DNA from: Costus lasius
Taxonomy: Eukaryota; Streptophyta; Magnoliopsida; Zingiberales; Costaceae
Length of the DNA stretch: 64,000 bases
NCBI GenBank assembly: GCA_027563935.2
Contig: CM050450.1
Location: forward strand, 8,105,957 to 8,169,956
Reading direction: 5' to 3'
The number at the start of each line of letters is the position of its first letter. Positions within the stretch are counted from its first letter, which is position 1. Made by a program: the position numbers and the translations under genes. Under the pieces are notes generated by a model. It had not been told where the DNA came from, searched no databases, and was given only the letters and a program-made list of their open reading frames with translations. Below, piece after piece: positions 46,190 to 57,273 of this stretch.

Positions 46190-48625
46190 GGCGCAATGCC
46201 AACTTGCGTGACAACGTAACAAAATTCTAAAATAAGTTTACCCATTTGGAAGATATGTTACTTTTTGGGCGTGTTTTCTTGGCAGGGTTATGATGAACCA
46301 TCTCATCAGGTCCATTAATCTCTGTCCATTTTATTATTTGTGGTGCAAATTTGAAAGGAAACGGTTTCTCTAATAAAGCAATAACTAAATTTTTAGTTTA
46401 TAGTGTTAATTAAAATTTCATGATATTACATTATATATATAAAAAATTATAAAAAATATGTAAAAATAAAGAATAATTTGTTCAATATTTTATTTACTTA
46501 GTACTAAGCTAATTACCATAGCTAACTTAGGTTTTAAAAAAAAATTCATTTAAATTTTTATGACATTATAAAATATCTAAAAAATTTATGAAAAAAAACG
46601 CATAAATAAAAGATAACCTGTACAATATTTTATTTGCTTAGTACTAAGTTAGTTATCACAACTAACTTAGGTTTAAAAAAAATCATCTAAATTTCCATAA
46701 TGTACTATTAAATTTTCATGACATTATAAAATATATAAAAAAAATTCATAAAAATTACACACAAATAAAGAATAATTTGTATAATATTTTATTTCCTCAG
46801 TACTAAGCTAATTACCACAGCTAACTTAGGTTTAAATTTTATCTAAATTTTTACCATGTACTATTAAATTTTCACGATATTATAAAATATATAAATTTTG
46901 GCTGATGATAAAATGAACAGTGATTAACAGACCATGCTAATGATGGTTCTGTAGGTTTGTGCTAAGAAAATGCGCCCCTACTTTCTTGCATTTTTGTAAC
47001 AAGGGATGTCATTCGGTCGGGACAAGAACTAATATTACCAAACTTAACCCCTACCTCGATTCCAATGAGTTAAGGAAAATTCCTCCCAAATCTAACGCCA
47101 CCGAGGAATTGAGTACCCGCACGGAAGACTGCCCTTGCAGCGAGCTACATTGGTCAGCAAAGGCAAAGTCAAGGGCGAGCAACAAAAATTTTCGGGAAAG
47201 GATACCCTTCCCCCAAGAGATCACAGCAGTAGGGTGCTGCGATCTTTCATGCATGAATTTTAATGCAAAGTCAGCATACATGATTTTAGTCAACTCATAC
47301 AAAGATCATGTACTTTGACTAAGATCGTGTATTTTGACCTTGCTGAAAAATTTTGGTCACGGTACACGATCTTAATCAACTTACATGAAGATCGTGTACT
47401 TTGACCTCGCTAAAAATTTTTAGTTAAGGTATACGATCTTAGTCAATTTATATGAAGATGATTTAAGTTGGCTAAAATTATGCATATTGACTTTGCATTA
47501 AAATTCATGCCCATGTAGTACTCCTTGTAAGCTTTTCAATGGTATTAATATTAGGGTATTTTAGATCATGTATATGTATGAAATATCCTATACAAATTTG
47601 CATATAAGACAAAAAATTTTTATAATATAAAAAATTTGATTTTTGTATAGAATATTTCATATGTATACGTGATCTAAAATATCCCTAATATTAGTATCAT
47701 TAGAAAGTTTACAAGGAATATTACATTTCTAAAAAAAATTTTAAAAAAATATTTTTTAAGTCGAATTTATCGATCCAGATTTTCGGCCGTGTGTTGGGTA
47801 CCCAACTTAGGCCATTTCTTCCGGGAAGTGAGTAGGTTTGGGGAGCTAGGATTTTTTTTATTTTAATTAACTCTACGGGTTCAAAGTGCGTACCTAAAGT
47901 TCTATAATTCTGACAGACTTATAACAAACACTTTTTCTCTATCAAAATCGGATTGGGCCTGACAAGTTTGAATTTTTCTACCATACCTGTCTCTAACACC
48001 TGGATAATGCTTTGTAAGTAACAGTATCCCATATTAGCAATGTCTGACAATGTAACAAAATTCTAACCTATTTGGAAGATATACTATTTTCTCGTGCGTT
48101 TTCTCGGCACGGTTATGCTCAACCATCATCAGTAGGGTCCATTAATTTATATGATCTTCATGTAAGTTGATTAAGATCGTATACCTTGACTAAAATTTTT
48201 CGGCGAGATCAAAGTACACGATCTTAGTCAAATACACGATCTTCGTGTAAATTGACTAAGATCGTATACCTTAATCTTAGTCAAAGTACATGATCTTCGT
48301 ATAAGTTGACTAAAATTATATATGTTGACTTTACATTAAAATTCGTGCCTGACCTGCTGCGATCTCTTGGAGAAGAATACCCTTTTTTGAAAAAATTTTC
48401 GACAAGAGGCAGGAGGTAAGTAGGCTTGGGGAGCTAGGATTTTTTTATTTTAATTAACTCTACGGGTTCAAAGTGAGTACCTAAAGTTTTATAATTCTGA
48501 CCGACTTATAATAAACACTTTTTTCTCTATCAAAATCGGATTGGGCCTGACAAGTTTGAATTTTTCTACAATACCTATCTCTAACACCTGGATAATACTT
48601 TGTAAGTAACAGTATCCCATATAGA
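46190..48625. repeat. Duplicated non-coding module with palindromic motif clusters
   Basis: Several blocks occur twice in the same orientation. TGACAAxGTAACAAAATTCTAA...TTTGGAAGATAT...GGTCCATTAAT is at 46210-46320 and 48048-48150. A cluster of AAGATCGTGTACTTTGAC/GTCAAAGTACACGATCTT motifs is at 47270-47500 and 48150-48345. A block of about 195 bp starting GGGAGCTAGGATTTTTTT and ending AACAGTATCCCATA is at 47838-48032 and 48438-48620. It looks like an old transposon that duplicated locally. No terminal repeats or coding domain were recognised. Confidence 0.65.
46405..46890 (+). repeat. Tandem array, about three units of 140-160 bp
   Basis: Three successive AT-rich units each carry TTTCATGAxATTA, an AAATAAAxxATAA stretch, CAATATTTTATTT, CTxAGTACTAAGxTAxTTAxCA and ACTAACTTAGGTTT-like blocks. 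The CTAACTTAG block falls at 46522, 46662 and 46821, giving unit lengths of about 140 and 159 bp. No coding content. Confidence 0.8.
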
Positions 48626-48629
48626 CATT

Positions 48630-50093
48630 GGGGCAGAACCCTCTAAAGGTACTAGGAAAAGAACTTTTTTCTCCATTGAAGTTTACTATTAATTTTTTTA
48701 TCTTCCTTTATATTATTTTTTCATGTATTATTGGAAAATTCTTGACCAATTTGACTATTAGAAGGAAGAGAAAGATAATCTCTACGCCTTTTTTGAAGCG
48801 TGAGAGAAAAGAAATAACTAGATCAATGCATTTGAGCTTCATCTTATCTTCCAACCAAGACATTTGTTTTTTCCATAACATTACATGGTTCGGCTCAAAC
48901 ATTTTCACAGGCGTTTCGAGGGTTGGGCTCGGCAATTTTTTGGGGTTGGAATGCCCACTGAAGGAAAATTTCCTGACTGAGACGCATAGGAAAGGGACCG
49001 TGTTAAGTTTCTAATACAATGACATAAAATTTTCCAACCTAGCGTGGACTTATTATATAGTATATAATTTATAAAAATATTATATATTATATAATAAACA
49101 GATCGGCCTTCATCAATTACTTATCTATATCAAAAATTATATACATAATATATAAAATATGATATATAATCAACATTTATAAATAACTATATTTCAAGTT
49201 TTAAAATAAAAAATAGTTAACATGTAATATTACTTATATTGTATTAACACCTATCTAAATTGTTATATAATTCAAATATTTAACGGGATGAGGAATTGAG
49301 GATGTATTTCAAGATAGTTTCATGCTATAAAATATTACTAAAGTCTTACATGTGGATGGAATACAAAATAATTAAATATAATCAATCATAAATAGGAAGG
49401 ACGGTTTTTAGTTCAGGCACGCCAAATTACTGTTCTTTATTGTTATTGTTTTTTTTTTAAATAATAATAAATGGCCGGGGATGTTCTTCGGTTTATCTGT
49501 TGCACCTAATATCTCAACAACCGCCAGCAGATCCGAATACTCGGGTCCCCAGTGTTGATTTCTTTCGCTTCCATTTGTTGACTTATCACCTAATATATGT
49601 GCTCATTCCTCCACAGATGTAAAGCTTAAACTAGGGATGATAAAACCAGCTATTCTTGCCATCGCCACATCCACATTGGTCCTGTGAAGCAGGTATGGAA
49701 ATTGCAATCTCAGCCAATCTAGATACAGATGGAAAGCAGATATGATGTGATGAGGAATAAATACTACTTTAAAGTAGTGATTAATTAAGAAGAGCAATAA
49801 AGACTAATAAACATCTTACGTGACTAGTTCACATCATGTATCTTCTCAGGCCTCGAGTTCTCTCGTGCTGTGTTCTCTCCTCCGGCTTATATGCTCATTA
49901 CAGGAAGCATCATCCTGGTGTTGTAGCTTTGGGGGGCAATAATTCATCGGCCACCCTCGACTATCCGTATCGTCATCCAACGTAAACAACAATTGGAGAA
50001 GGACATGAACTAAATTCAATTAAAAAATTATAACAAAAAATGCAAATTTAGATACAAATTTCTTCTATAACGCAAGAGAGCTGTATGGAAGCG
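48630..50093. other. AT-rich spacer downstream of the TBL gene
   Basis: 48628-49014 contains a 128-codon frame on the plus strand that partly overlaps the repeat block and shows no family features. The rest is AT-rich. The TBL 3' UTR should lie just left of 50094. No supported gene. Confidence 0.5.
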
Positions 50094-53000
50094 TCAGCGC
50101 CATGGTTGTGAGGCAATCCGGGCATAGAGGAACTCGTTCCAGGTGTCGGGGAGGCCGGGGAGGCACCAGTGGATGCAGTCAGCGTAGGTGCCGGGGTCAG
50201 CCTGCTGCTCCGGCGTGAGCAACTTGCCCTGGCGCAACGTGTGGACGGAGGTGTGCGCGTCCTTGCGGAACTCCGACAGCGCCGTGATCCGGACGAAGAA
50301 AACAGGGAAGCGCATCGAGCGGATCACGCTCTCCTCCACCGCAAACAGCCGCCAGTCCGTGCCGATCTCCAGCGGGTGCGATAGGTTCGTCACCGGCATC
50401 GTCTCAAGCGCGCACTTGATCCCCTCCGGGTTGTCCCAGTCCAGGCTCCTGTTTGTCATATCATTAAACATTTTTCTACACTAAAATTAATCACCAATAG
50501 ACTCTATATTCGCAACTCTACAAGCAAATTCAAGCGTGGATAAACCTCATAAGCTGACTAAATTTCATTTTGAACTAGCATTACACGGTTAGAGCGATAT
50601 CAAAGAATAACAAGTTGGGTTAGTAATTCTTACTAGCAATAAGCACATGTCCAAAAAGGGAGAAAAAGGCCTGCAAAGGGACCCTCCGTTTCAGGTCCCT
50701 CGCACATGAATCTCAAAGCAACGTTAAATTCTACTGTAATAAATTTCGTAGAATATGTATTGATAAACTAGAATATAGTCTCAAAGCAATGTTAAATTCT
50801 CATATAATTAAATTTTGTAGAATATGTATAGATAAAGTAGAATATAGTCAAATTTCATAGAATCTATATAAATAAAGTAGAATATGTCAATTTTCGTAGA
50901 ATCTGTATAGAATAAAGTAGAATATAGTTAAATTTTGTAGAATCTAACAAAAATACCGTAGAATTTATACCAAATTGGTAGAATCTGTCCACAATAAAAA
51001 ATTCTAAAGCATGTAGAACACTAAAATAGAATTCATTATATTGCTAATCGGTATTTTTATAGAATTATTTATTATGGACAAATTCTACTAATTTAATATA
51101 AATTTTATAGTATTTTTGTCAGATTCTACGAAATTTGATTATGTTCTACTTTATTCTGTACAGATTCTAGGAAATTTGACTGTATTCTACTTTATTCTAT
51201 ATAAATTTTATGAAATTTAAACGAAATTGGATTATATTCTACTTTATCTATACATATTCTACAAAATTTGACTATATTCTACTTTATCTATACATATTCT
51301 ACGAAATTTAATTACAATAGAATTTAACGTTGCTTTGAGATTCACGTGCGAGGGACCCTTGCTTTTGATTGAAACGCAGGGTCCCTTCGCAAGCCTTTTG
51401 GGGCCATGGTGCACCCTAAGATTCTGTAATGATAACTGGTGACAACTGCAAGGCTCGAATATTTTGAGAAAAAAAAGTGGTTCAGACACCAGAGGCCGTC
51501 GGTTTAATGTATGATGATGAAAAGCATGTTAAACAAGAAAAGAAAGAGACGAAGAACAAAGGAAGTTGGAGAATTTTAAGACAGTAGCACATGTGATTCA
51601 TTCACCTAGCCTTGTTCTTTATTCGACGCCCCACTTTTGTGGTTCATTTAGTAAGAAATTTGATCTGTTCTGGTGACCTTTGACATCACCAGGCTTTGCC
51701 AAGCTGGGCGAAGCTTCCAGCTTTGGCAGAGGCATAGCCAGTAGGAGGACTAGGCTTCAGTAGGTCCACTAAAGTGGGTGACATTAAAAAGAAGGTGATG
51801 TATTTTAGGAGGCGTCTCATTGATTCTATCATTGAGCTGTACATTGCATGTTGAAGCCAGCATACCTTGCTAATCTTGGCCCGAAACTAGAAAGTAATAA
51901 AAAAGTTCCTTGTCTCAATCTCCTAGTAAATTCCTAAGTTAAAGATAGAGAGTTGAGCTGAAAACTTCAAAGCAACTAGCGCTTACTTCTCAATTTCAAC
52001 AAGAGAGAAGCTCAAGCAATTGACTAAAATACTCAAATCTAGTGTTACATTCAATCTCATTTATAACTTTTCTGTCTCCTAGAACTCTCCAGCATGTAAG
52101 ACTTTGAAACTTCAAATGAGGGTGCAAATTAGCAAGTGAATTAGCTGGAACATGTGAAAAGAGTGTTGGAGCAAGAAGAATGATTAGAAGAAGTACCTCA
52201 TATGATTGGGAGACAAGCTCATGAAAAACACCATTGTCTTCTTGGGATCCAAATTCCTCTGCACCCATTTCTCCCAGATCTTGAGTACTCTTCTGTAGGC
52301 AACAGTCCTTGCGATCCTAGTGTACTCCGTGGATCCACGGTCGAACGTTCCTCGTCTGTTGCTACAAAATTAGAATCTAATTACCGTAAAATTCCAGGAA
52401 TTAGCAGCTCGATTGAGGAGCTCTTCACTCACAGGATTTTCATCTTCGGGGTGTTCATCCACCAGATGTAGGTGTTAAAGATCAAGTAATCCACCTTCTT
52501 CCAATGCCTTCCGTGCTTGGCGATGGAGTTGGAGATTATCCGGTCCGGGATGCTGTGGATTCTGGGGTCGTCGGAGTTGGACTCCACCAGGAACGGCGCC
52601 CAGTAGAACTCCACCGTAGCATTGTACTCCTGCATAATAGGATTTTGGTACTCCAATCGAATTCAGGAGAATCAACTAATGATTTTGCGAAATTGAATTG
52701 AATGACCACCTCAGCTCTGAAGACATTGAGTGAGCCGTTCTTGGTGAGCTTCTTCTTGTCCCACGGGATGACGGATTGGACAAGGCACACCATCGACTCC
52801 CACTGGTTCCGGTTGAGGGAGTCCCCCACGAACATGAGTCGCTTGCCCCTTAGCCTCTCCAACATCACCCGCGCATCAAATCTGCACACGATTCGAACCC
52901 CAATTCATCGAAATTTCAAATCCCTAATTTGAGGTCTTGCAGCTGGAGTTTGAGAGTTCACTGCCATTTGGGTACCTCGGCAAGTTGCATCCCCGGGGCT

Positions 53001-53598
53001 GCCACCGCCACTTCTGATAGGAATCATCGCGCCGGCCGTTCCTCATGCACGTGACCTGCTCCGTCAACAACGAGCACTCGTGCTCCCTGTAGATCGGGTA
53101 GGCGACGTCGTCGTACACCCACTCGCCATCGAAGAGGTCGCAGGCCGCCGACACGTTAAGCGTCGCCAGCTGCGGCTTCGCCTCCAAGGCAGTCGGAGCC
53201 GGAGGGGACGACGAAGACGTCTTTGCTTGCTCCTCTTCGTCGCCGCCGTCGGGTTCCACCTGTTCTTCTTCTTCTTTTGCTTCTTCAACTTGTGAAGCGT
53301 CGACTCGGTAGGGGATTCGTTCTTCGAGTGTTGGCTTGGCTACGGGGACGTCTTCTTGGCGGGCTACGGGGAGGTCTTCTTGTCGGGCTACTTCGTCGTG
53401 CTTGGCAGCGGCGTCGGGGGCGGTGCTGGAGGAGAAACTTGCTATGGTCTTGATGACGTCCTCGTAGTAGAGCAGGAGGAGGAAGAGGGAGAGGGAGAGG
53501 AGGAAGAGGAGGACGGGGTTTCTGCCCTGGCCGCGCTGCTTCATCGAGAGGGTCTTGGGCGGGAGGAGGAGGAGCGATCTCCGTCGAGGCGATCGCAT
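50094..53598 (-). CDS. Trichome birefringence-like (TBL) O-acetyltransferase, probably xylan-type
   Basis: TBL proteins are Golgi type-II membrane enzymes that O-acetylate cell-wall polysaccharides. Five exons (53598-52976, 52881-52710, 52629-52433, 52361-52197 and 50448-50094) join in frame to 503 codons. I chose the ATG giving [12 protein letters not shown]; an in-frame upstream frame to 53706 and a later MKQRGQG start are alternatives. Residues 28-45 form the signal anchor. A low-complexity Glu/Ser/Pro stem leads to the TBL domain starting [12 protein letters not shown] (residue 153). The GDS motif is [11 protein letters not shown] (G227-D228-S229) and the DxxH motif DCIHWCLPG (D476, H479), giving the catalytic Ser, Asp and His. 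The [13 protein letters not shown] and LSPNHMRSLDW blocks resemble the TBL29/ESK1, TBL3 and TBL31-35 xylan acetyltransferase clade; which polysaccharide it acetylates is inference. The last intron is 1.75 kb and contains a hairpin repeat. Confidence 0.93.
50664..51400. mobile_element. Long foldback (inverted-repeat) element in TBL intron 4
   Basis: The two halves are inverted copies of each other. The left arm begins AAAAAGGCCTGCAAAGGGACCCTCCGTTTC. Read from the other strand, the right arm begins CAAAAGGCTTGCGAAGGGACCCTGCGTTTC. Both continue with GGTCCCTCGCACxTGAATCTCAAAGCAACGTTAAATTCT and a series of GTAGAATCTG/AAAGTAGAATATAG repeats. Pairing can be followed almost to the centre (about 51005 against 51058), leaving a loop of roughly 50 bases and a stem of about 340 bp. 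No coding content. It resembles a foldback/MITE-type element, and a clear target duplication was not resolved. Confidence 0.85.
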
Positions 53599-54516
53599 CT
53601 CATGTGGGGGTTGAGGAAAGCCACGGGAATTTGGGAAGAGGCGTGGCCCGTGAGCTAAGCAGTAGTTAGTCGATACCAGATGCCAGAAAAGACTTACGCA
53701 AAACAAAAATGTAAGGGAACTAGGACTGTTTGATTATGCTGGGGCTTTTCTTGGTTGAGTGTCGAGCTAGAAAAGGGCACGAGTCTGACGTCCCGCCTTA
53801 ACTGGCGGGGCTCGACTCGTGGATTCGTGAATGTTCCAAGTCTTCGGTCGATGGCTCGATGCTATTAAAATATCAATTAATAAAAATCTCAATTATTATT
53901 AATAATATTTTAAAATTAAATATTTTTTTATTAATTATTTGCTTATGTCAAAAAAAAAAAATCGACTAAGACGTTAGTGCTCTTGTTTGGTCGAAGAACA
54001 TTTAAAATGACATCTTGATTCGACCCATCCGGTCCAAAACTCAAAAGCGAAATTAGCTCCACCTTGGTCTATCTTTTTATTTATTTATTATTAAATGATT
54101 CGATTTTATCTTCTTAAATCGATCATGTTAAAATTAATATATAAATGGAAAGAGAATGAAATGGAAGGTCAGGAAACATGGAGAAATTATAAATACACCC
54201 TTGCACATTTTGCACTCTATTAAGAGGAAAAATTACAACATCGTTGAAGTTTTTTTTAAAATAATTTTCTACTTCTTTTTTTGGAATAAAAACATGCAAA
54301 ATGTGGTAGGACGAAAGACTATACATAATTAATTAATTATATTTGCCAGCTCCTCCTCAATTTGCATTTAAGTCCCATAATTATTATACTTTCTAAAAAC
54401 CCTTATTTATTGGGTGAGAAAGAAAATAAATAAAGGAAAATTAAAAGAAAATTCACTTTATTTCTCTCTTATTTTAATAACATTTAAATTGGTAAAAATA
54501 GACTTTACAATTTGGG
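53599..54516. other. TBL promoter region and spacer
   Basis: 53599-53900 should be the TBL leader and promoter on the minus strand. It includes GTCTGACGTCCCGCC and the small inverted motif CCCGCC...GGCGGGGC near 53790-53812. The rest is AT-rich spacer without a gene. Confidence 0.5.
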
Positions 54517-54523
54517 TTAGGGG

Positions 54524-55012
54524 TCATAAATGGGTCGTGTTAGTTGTGACCTGTGACCCGATTAAGCCAACCCGAACACGACTCGTTTAATTAATTGGGT
54601 CAAACTGTATAACCTAAACACGATCCGAATATAATCGGGTCAACCCGACATGACCCGAATAACTCGTTTATCATTTATATTTTAAAAATAAATAATAAAT
54701 TAATAAAAAAATATATTAAAATTAATAAAAATTTAGACTTATGAGTGAGCCAAAATCTAGGTTAAAAGATAGTTAGAAGATATTTAGGCTTACAGGCTAG
54801 CAATGAGAGTTAGATGAGCTTATATTTAAATTATATATAAATAAATATATATTGTAATTGGGTTAAGCGGGTCAACCTGTTTACAACCCGACACGACCTG
54901 ATTATTTTCGGGTCATAAACGGGTTGACCTGTTTATGACCCGAACATGATTATAACTGACCCAAACCCGCCTAACTTCGTGTCAGGTTAGCGGGTCGTGT
55001 CAAATTTTGCTA
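54524..55012. repeat. Second copy of the GGGTCGTGT/GACCCG repeat family
   Basis: This copy is inverted relative to the one at 4447-5205. It opens GGTCATAAATGGGTCGTG and runs through CCGATTAAGCCAACCCGAACACGAC. Its other end closes with GTCAGGTTAGCGGGTCGTGTC. Its AT-rich middle differs from the CT-rich core of the other copy. Non-coding, non-autonomous; class not determined. Confidence 0.65.
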
Positions 55013-55109
55013 AGTCTAGGTAAAAAGACCACATACTTTTTTCTCTTTCTTTTTTTAAACTTATCTTTTCTAAAAGAGACACAATGTTAAAAGTACAAAT
55101 AAACATCAC

Positions 55110-55584
55110 TAGGGGTGAGCATTGTAAAAATCGAAACATAATTTACCAAAAATTATTTATCAATTTTTTTATATTAATATTTTAAAAACCAAAACTGAAC
55201 CAAATTTCCTATACATTAAAATTTTAGCTAAATTTTTTTTAGTAAATTCGATAAATTATTAAAAAGTTAAATTATTAAAGATTTAGTTAATTATATGATG
55301 AGTAATTGAGTTATTAGGTATTAGATAATAGGTTTTAGATTTTTAGTAACTAGTTATACTATAATAAGATTAAGATATAATATAATATAATATTTTTTAA
55401 TATATATATATATATTTAATATATATATATCGGTAAATTTAGTTTTTTTTACTGAACCAAATAAATAAAAATCAAAACTAAAATCGAAAATTGAATTTTA
55501 TAAAACTTATTACTGAAAGTAAATTTACCAAAATTTTTAGTAATCAATAAAAATCAGATAAACTAAATTGAATGCTCACCCCTA
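55110..55584. mobile_element. 475-bp MITE with 14-bp terminal inverted repeats
   Basis: Starts TAGGGGTGAGCATT and ends AATGCTCACCCCTA, a perfect 14-bp inverted repeat. It is flanked by ATCAC on both sides (55105-55109 and 55585-55589). The inside is AT-rich and non-coding. The superfamily cannot be fixed from a 5-bp duplication alone. Confidence 0.8.
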
Positions 55585-55589
55585 ATCAC

Positions 55590-56641
55590 ATAATTTCGAA
55601 GTTGGACTTTTATTATCAAGTTTATAGACTTTTCAAACCAAGTTCACTACTCCAAATGGGCTTAGCCCAACCTAATCTTGATATGCTTATGATTAGTTTA
55701 TAATTTTTTCAATAAATTACTATGAGGGAAAAACAACTATTTTTTATTATATTTGAATAATAAAAAATAAGTCTTTTTTCAAAATTTACTTTTGCTAAAA
55801 ATTTTTTAGAAGGGTATCCCGCCATTTCACAGGGCACCCATTTTCAATACATGAATTTTTAAAAAAAAAACACAAATACTCGTGCAAGTCAAAATACACG
55901 AATACTCAATCAACATATACAAACATCTTAAGTCAATTAGTACTGTTTACATATTATTTTAATTATTTTTTATTTATATATATATATATATTTATATATG
56001 TATAATTATATATACTTGTATACACAAGTATAATTATACATATACTTGTGTGCCTGGTATTGCATCTCGATCTCCATTTATTAATTTAGTATAGTAATAA
56101 AGTTATTAAGAATGGGCCAAACAGGCCCATAAATTGTACCAAATATATTAGTTCATAATTCCTGTGCGTGATATGTTTCATCATGTCCTCCAACTATACT
56201 ATTTTCATAAGCACACTAACATGCACCCTAATTACATCACTATCCATCGTGTTTGTAGCTTTGGCAGCATGCATAGATAGATCCAATTAGTCAATTGCCA
56301 AAATATCGACAAAAATTTATAAGAAAACAAAAACACGTCCATTTGCAGCTTTGGGAGTACGCATCGATCCAATTAGTTAATTCTCTGCTATTCTCTTAAA
56401 TAGACAAATCTAAAAGGACAAAAAGACATGTTTTTTTTTTTTTCTTTGATATATGAAGCTATGTCTCACCAACCAAGAAATGTAGCTTTCATCATCATTG
56501 TAATTAAGATCAGAAAATCTAGTTATTTCTTAATACGATTTATTCTAATAATTTTTTCTATCTTATTACTATTAGGTAATTTTTTAATAAAAATTATATT
56601 TAAAATTTATTATTATTAAATTTATAAATACTTAATGAGTC
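55590..56641. other. AT-rich spacer
   Basis: No supported gene. (TA)-rich patch with ATATATATTTATATATGTATAATTATA near 55975-56040, and a short duplication of GCAGCTTTGGxAGxATGCATxGATCCAATTAGT/GCAGCTTTGGGAGTACGCATCGATCC near 56260-56375. Confidence 0.5.
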
Positions 56642-56995
56642 TTAGGGCCTGTTTGGCCCCACTGTTAATAATTTTATAACTGTGCTAAACTGTGCTGTAC
56701 TGTACTGTGCTGCACTGTTAAAATTTATAAGATGTTTAGTTAATAACTTTTTAACTGCTATCAAAATTTAAAATAATAAATAAATATATTATTTATTATT
56801 ATTTAAGATAATATAATATTTTATTTTCTTTAATGTGAAAATTTTAAATTATTTAAAATAATAATACTTTAAATTTTAAATAAAATTATGTAAATTATTT
56901 TTTTAGAGAAGCAGAAGCTATAAAAGCATCAAATTGTAGCTTTCATAATTTTTACTTTTTACTGCTTTTTTCTGTTTCTATTTTTCATTACCAAA

Positions 56996-57252
56996 TGTTG
57001 GAAAGAGTATCACATTAAACCAAGCTCAATAAATGGTGACACTTCTGGTTTTTGAAATCCCTTAGTTTCTTGTGAAACACTTCGTTTCACGTTTACTATT
57101 AATAGTAGTGTTTAATTTTGCTGTAACCTAAGGGACATTTGATCCCTATAAATTAGAAGCTTGTAAACCATTTTTGTGTACAAGAAAAACAAGTTTGCTT
57201 CTATTTTTGTTTTCTTTGCTCTAGTTTGTCTTGTTCGATTGTGCTTACAACA
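56996..57252 (+). repeat. 5' LTR of the Copia element
   Basis: 257 bp. Contains CTATAAAT (about 57146-57153), a likely TATA box, about 100 bp before the LTR end. Also a hairpin GTGAAAC-ACTTC-GTTTCAC (57072-57090) and a 12-bp palindrome ACTATTAATAGT (57095-57106). Confidence 0.95.
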
Positions 57253-57273
57253 TTTGGTATCAGAGCCAGGTTA

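Noticed and set aside
46179..46213. Alternative solo-LTR end at GCGTGACA (46213)
   Set aside because: It mirrors the TGTCACG start well, but its flanks do not match. The bases from about 46190 recur near 48037 as ordinary flanking repeat, so an end at 46178 fits better.
48628..49014. 128-codon plus-strand frame
   Set aside because: It starts at the edge of a non-coding repeat. No domain, signal or homologous family recognised.
53064..53658. Overlapping frames on both strands over TBL exon 1
   Set aside because: They are shadows of the GC-rich TBL first exon, whose frame continues into exons with the GDS and DxxH motifs.
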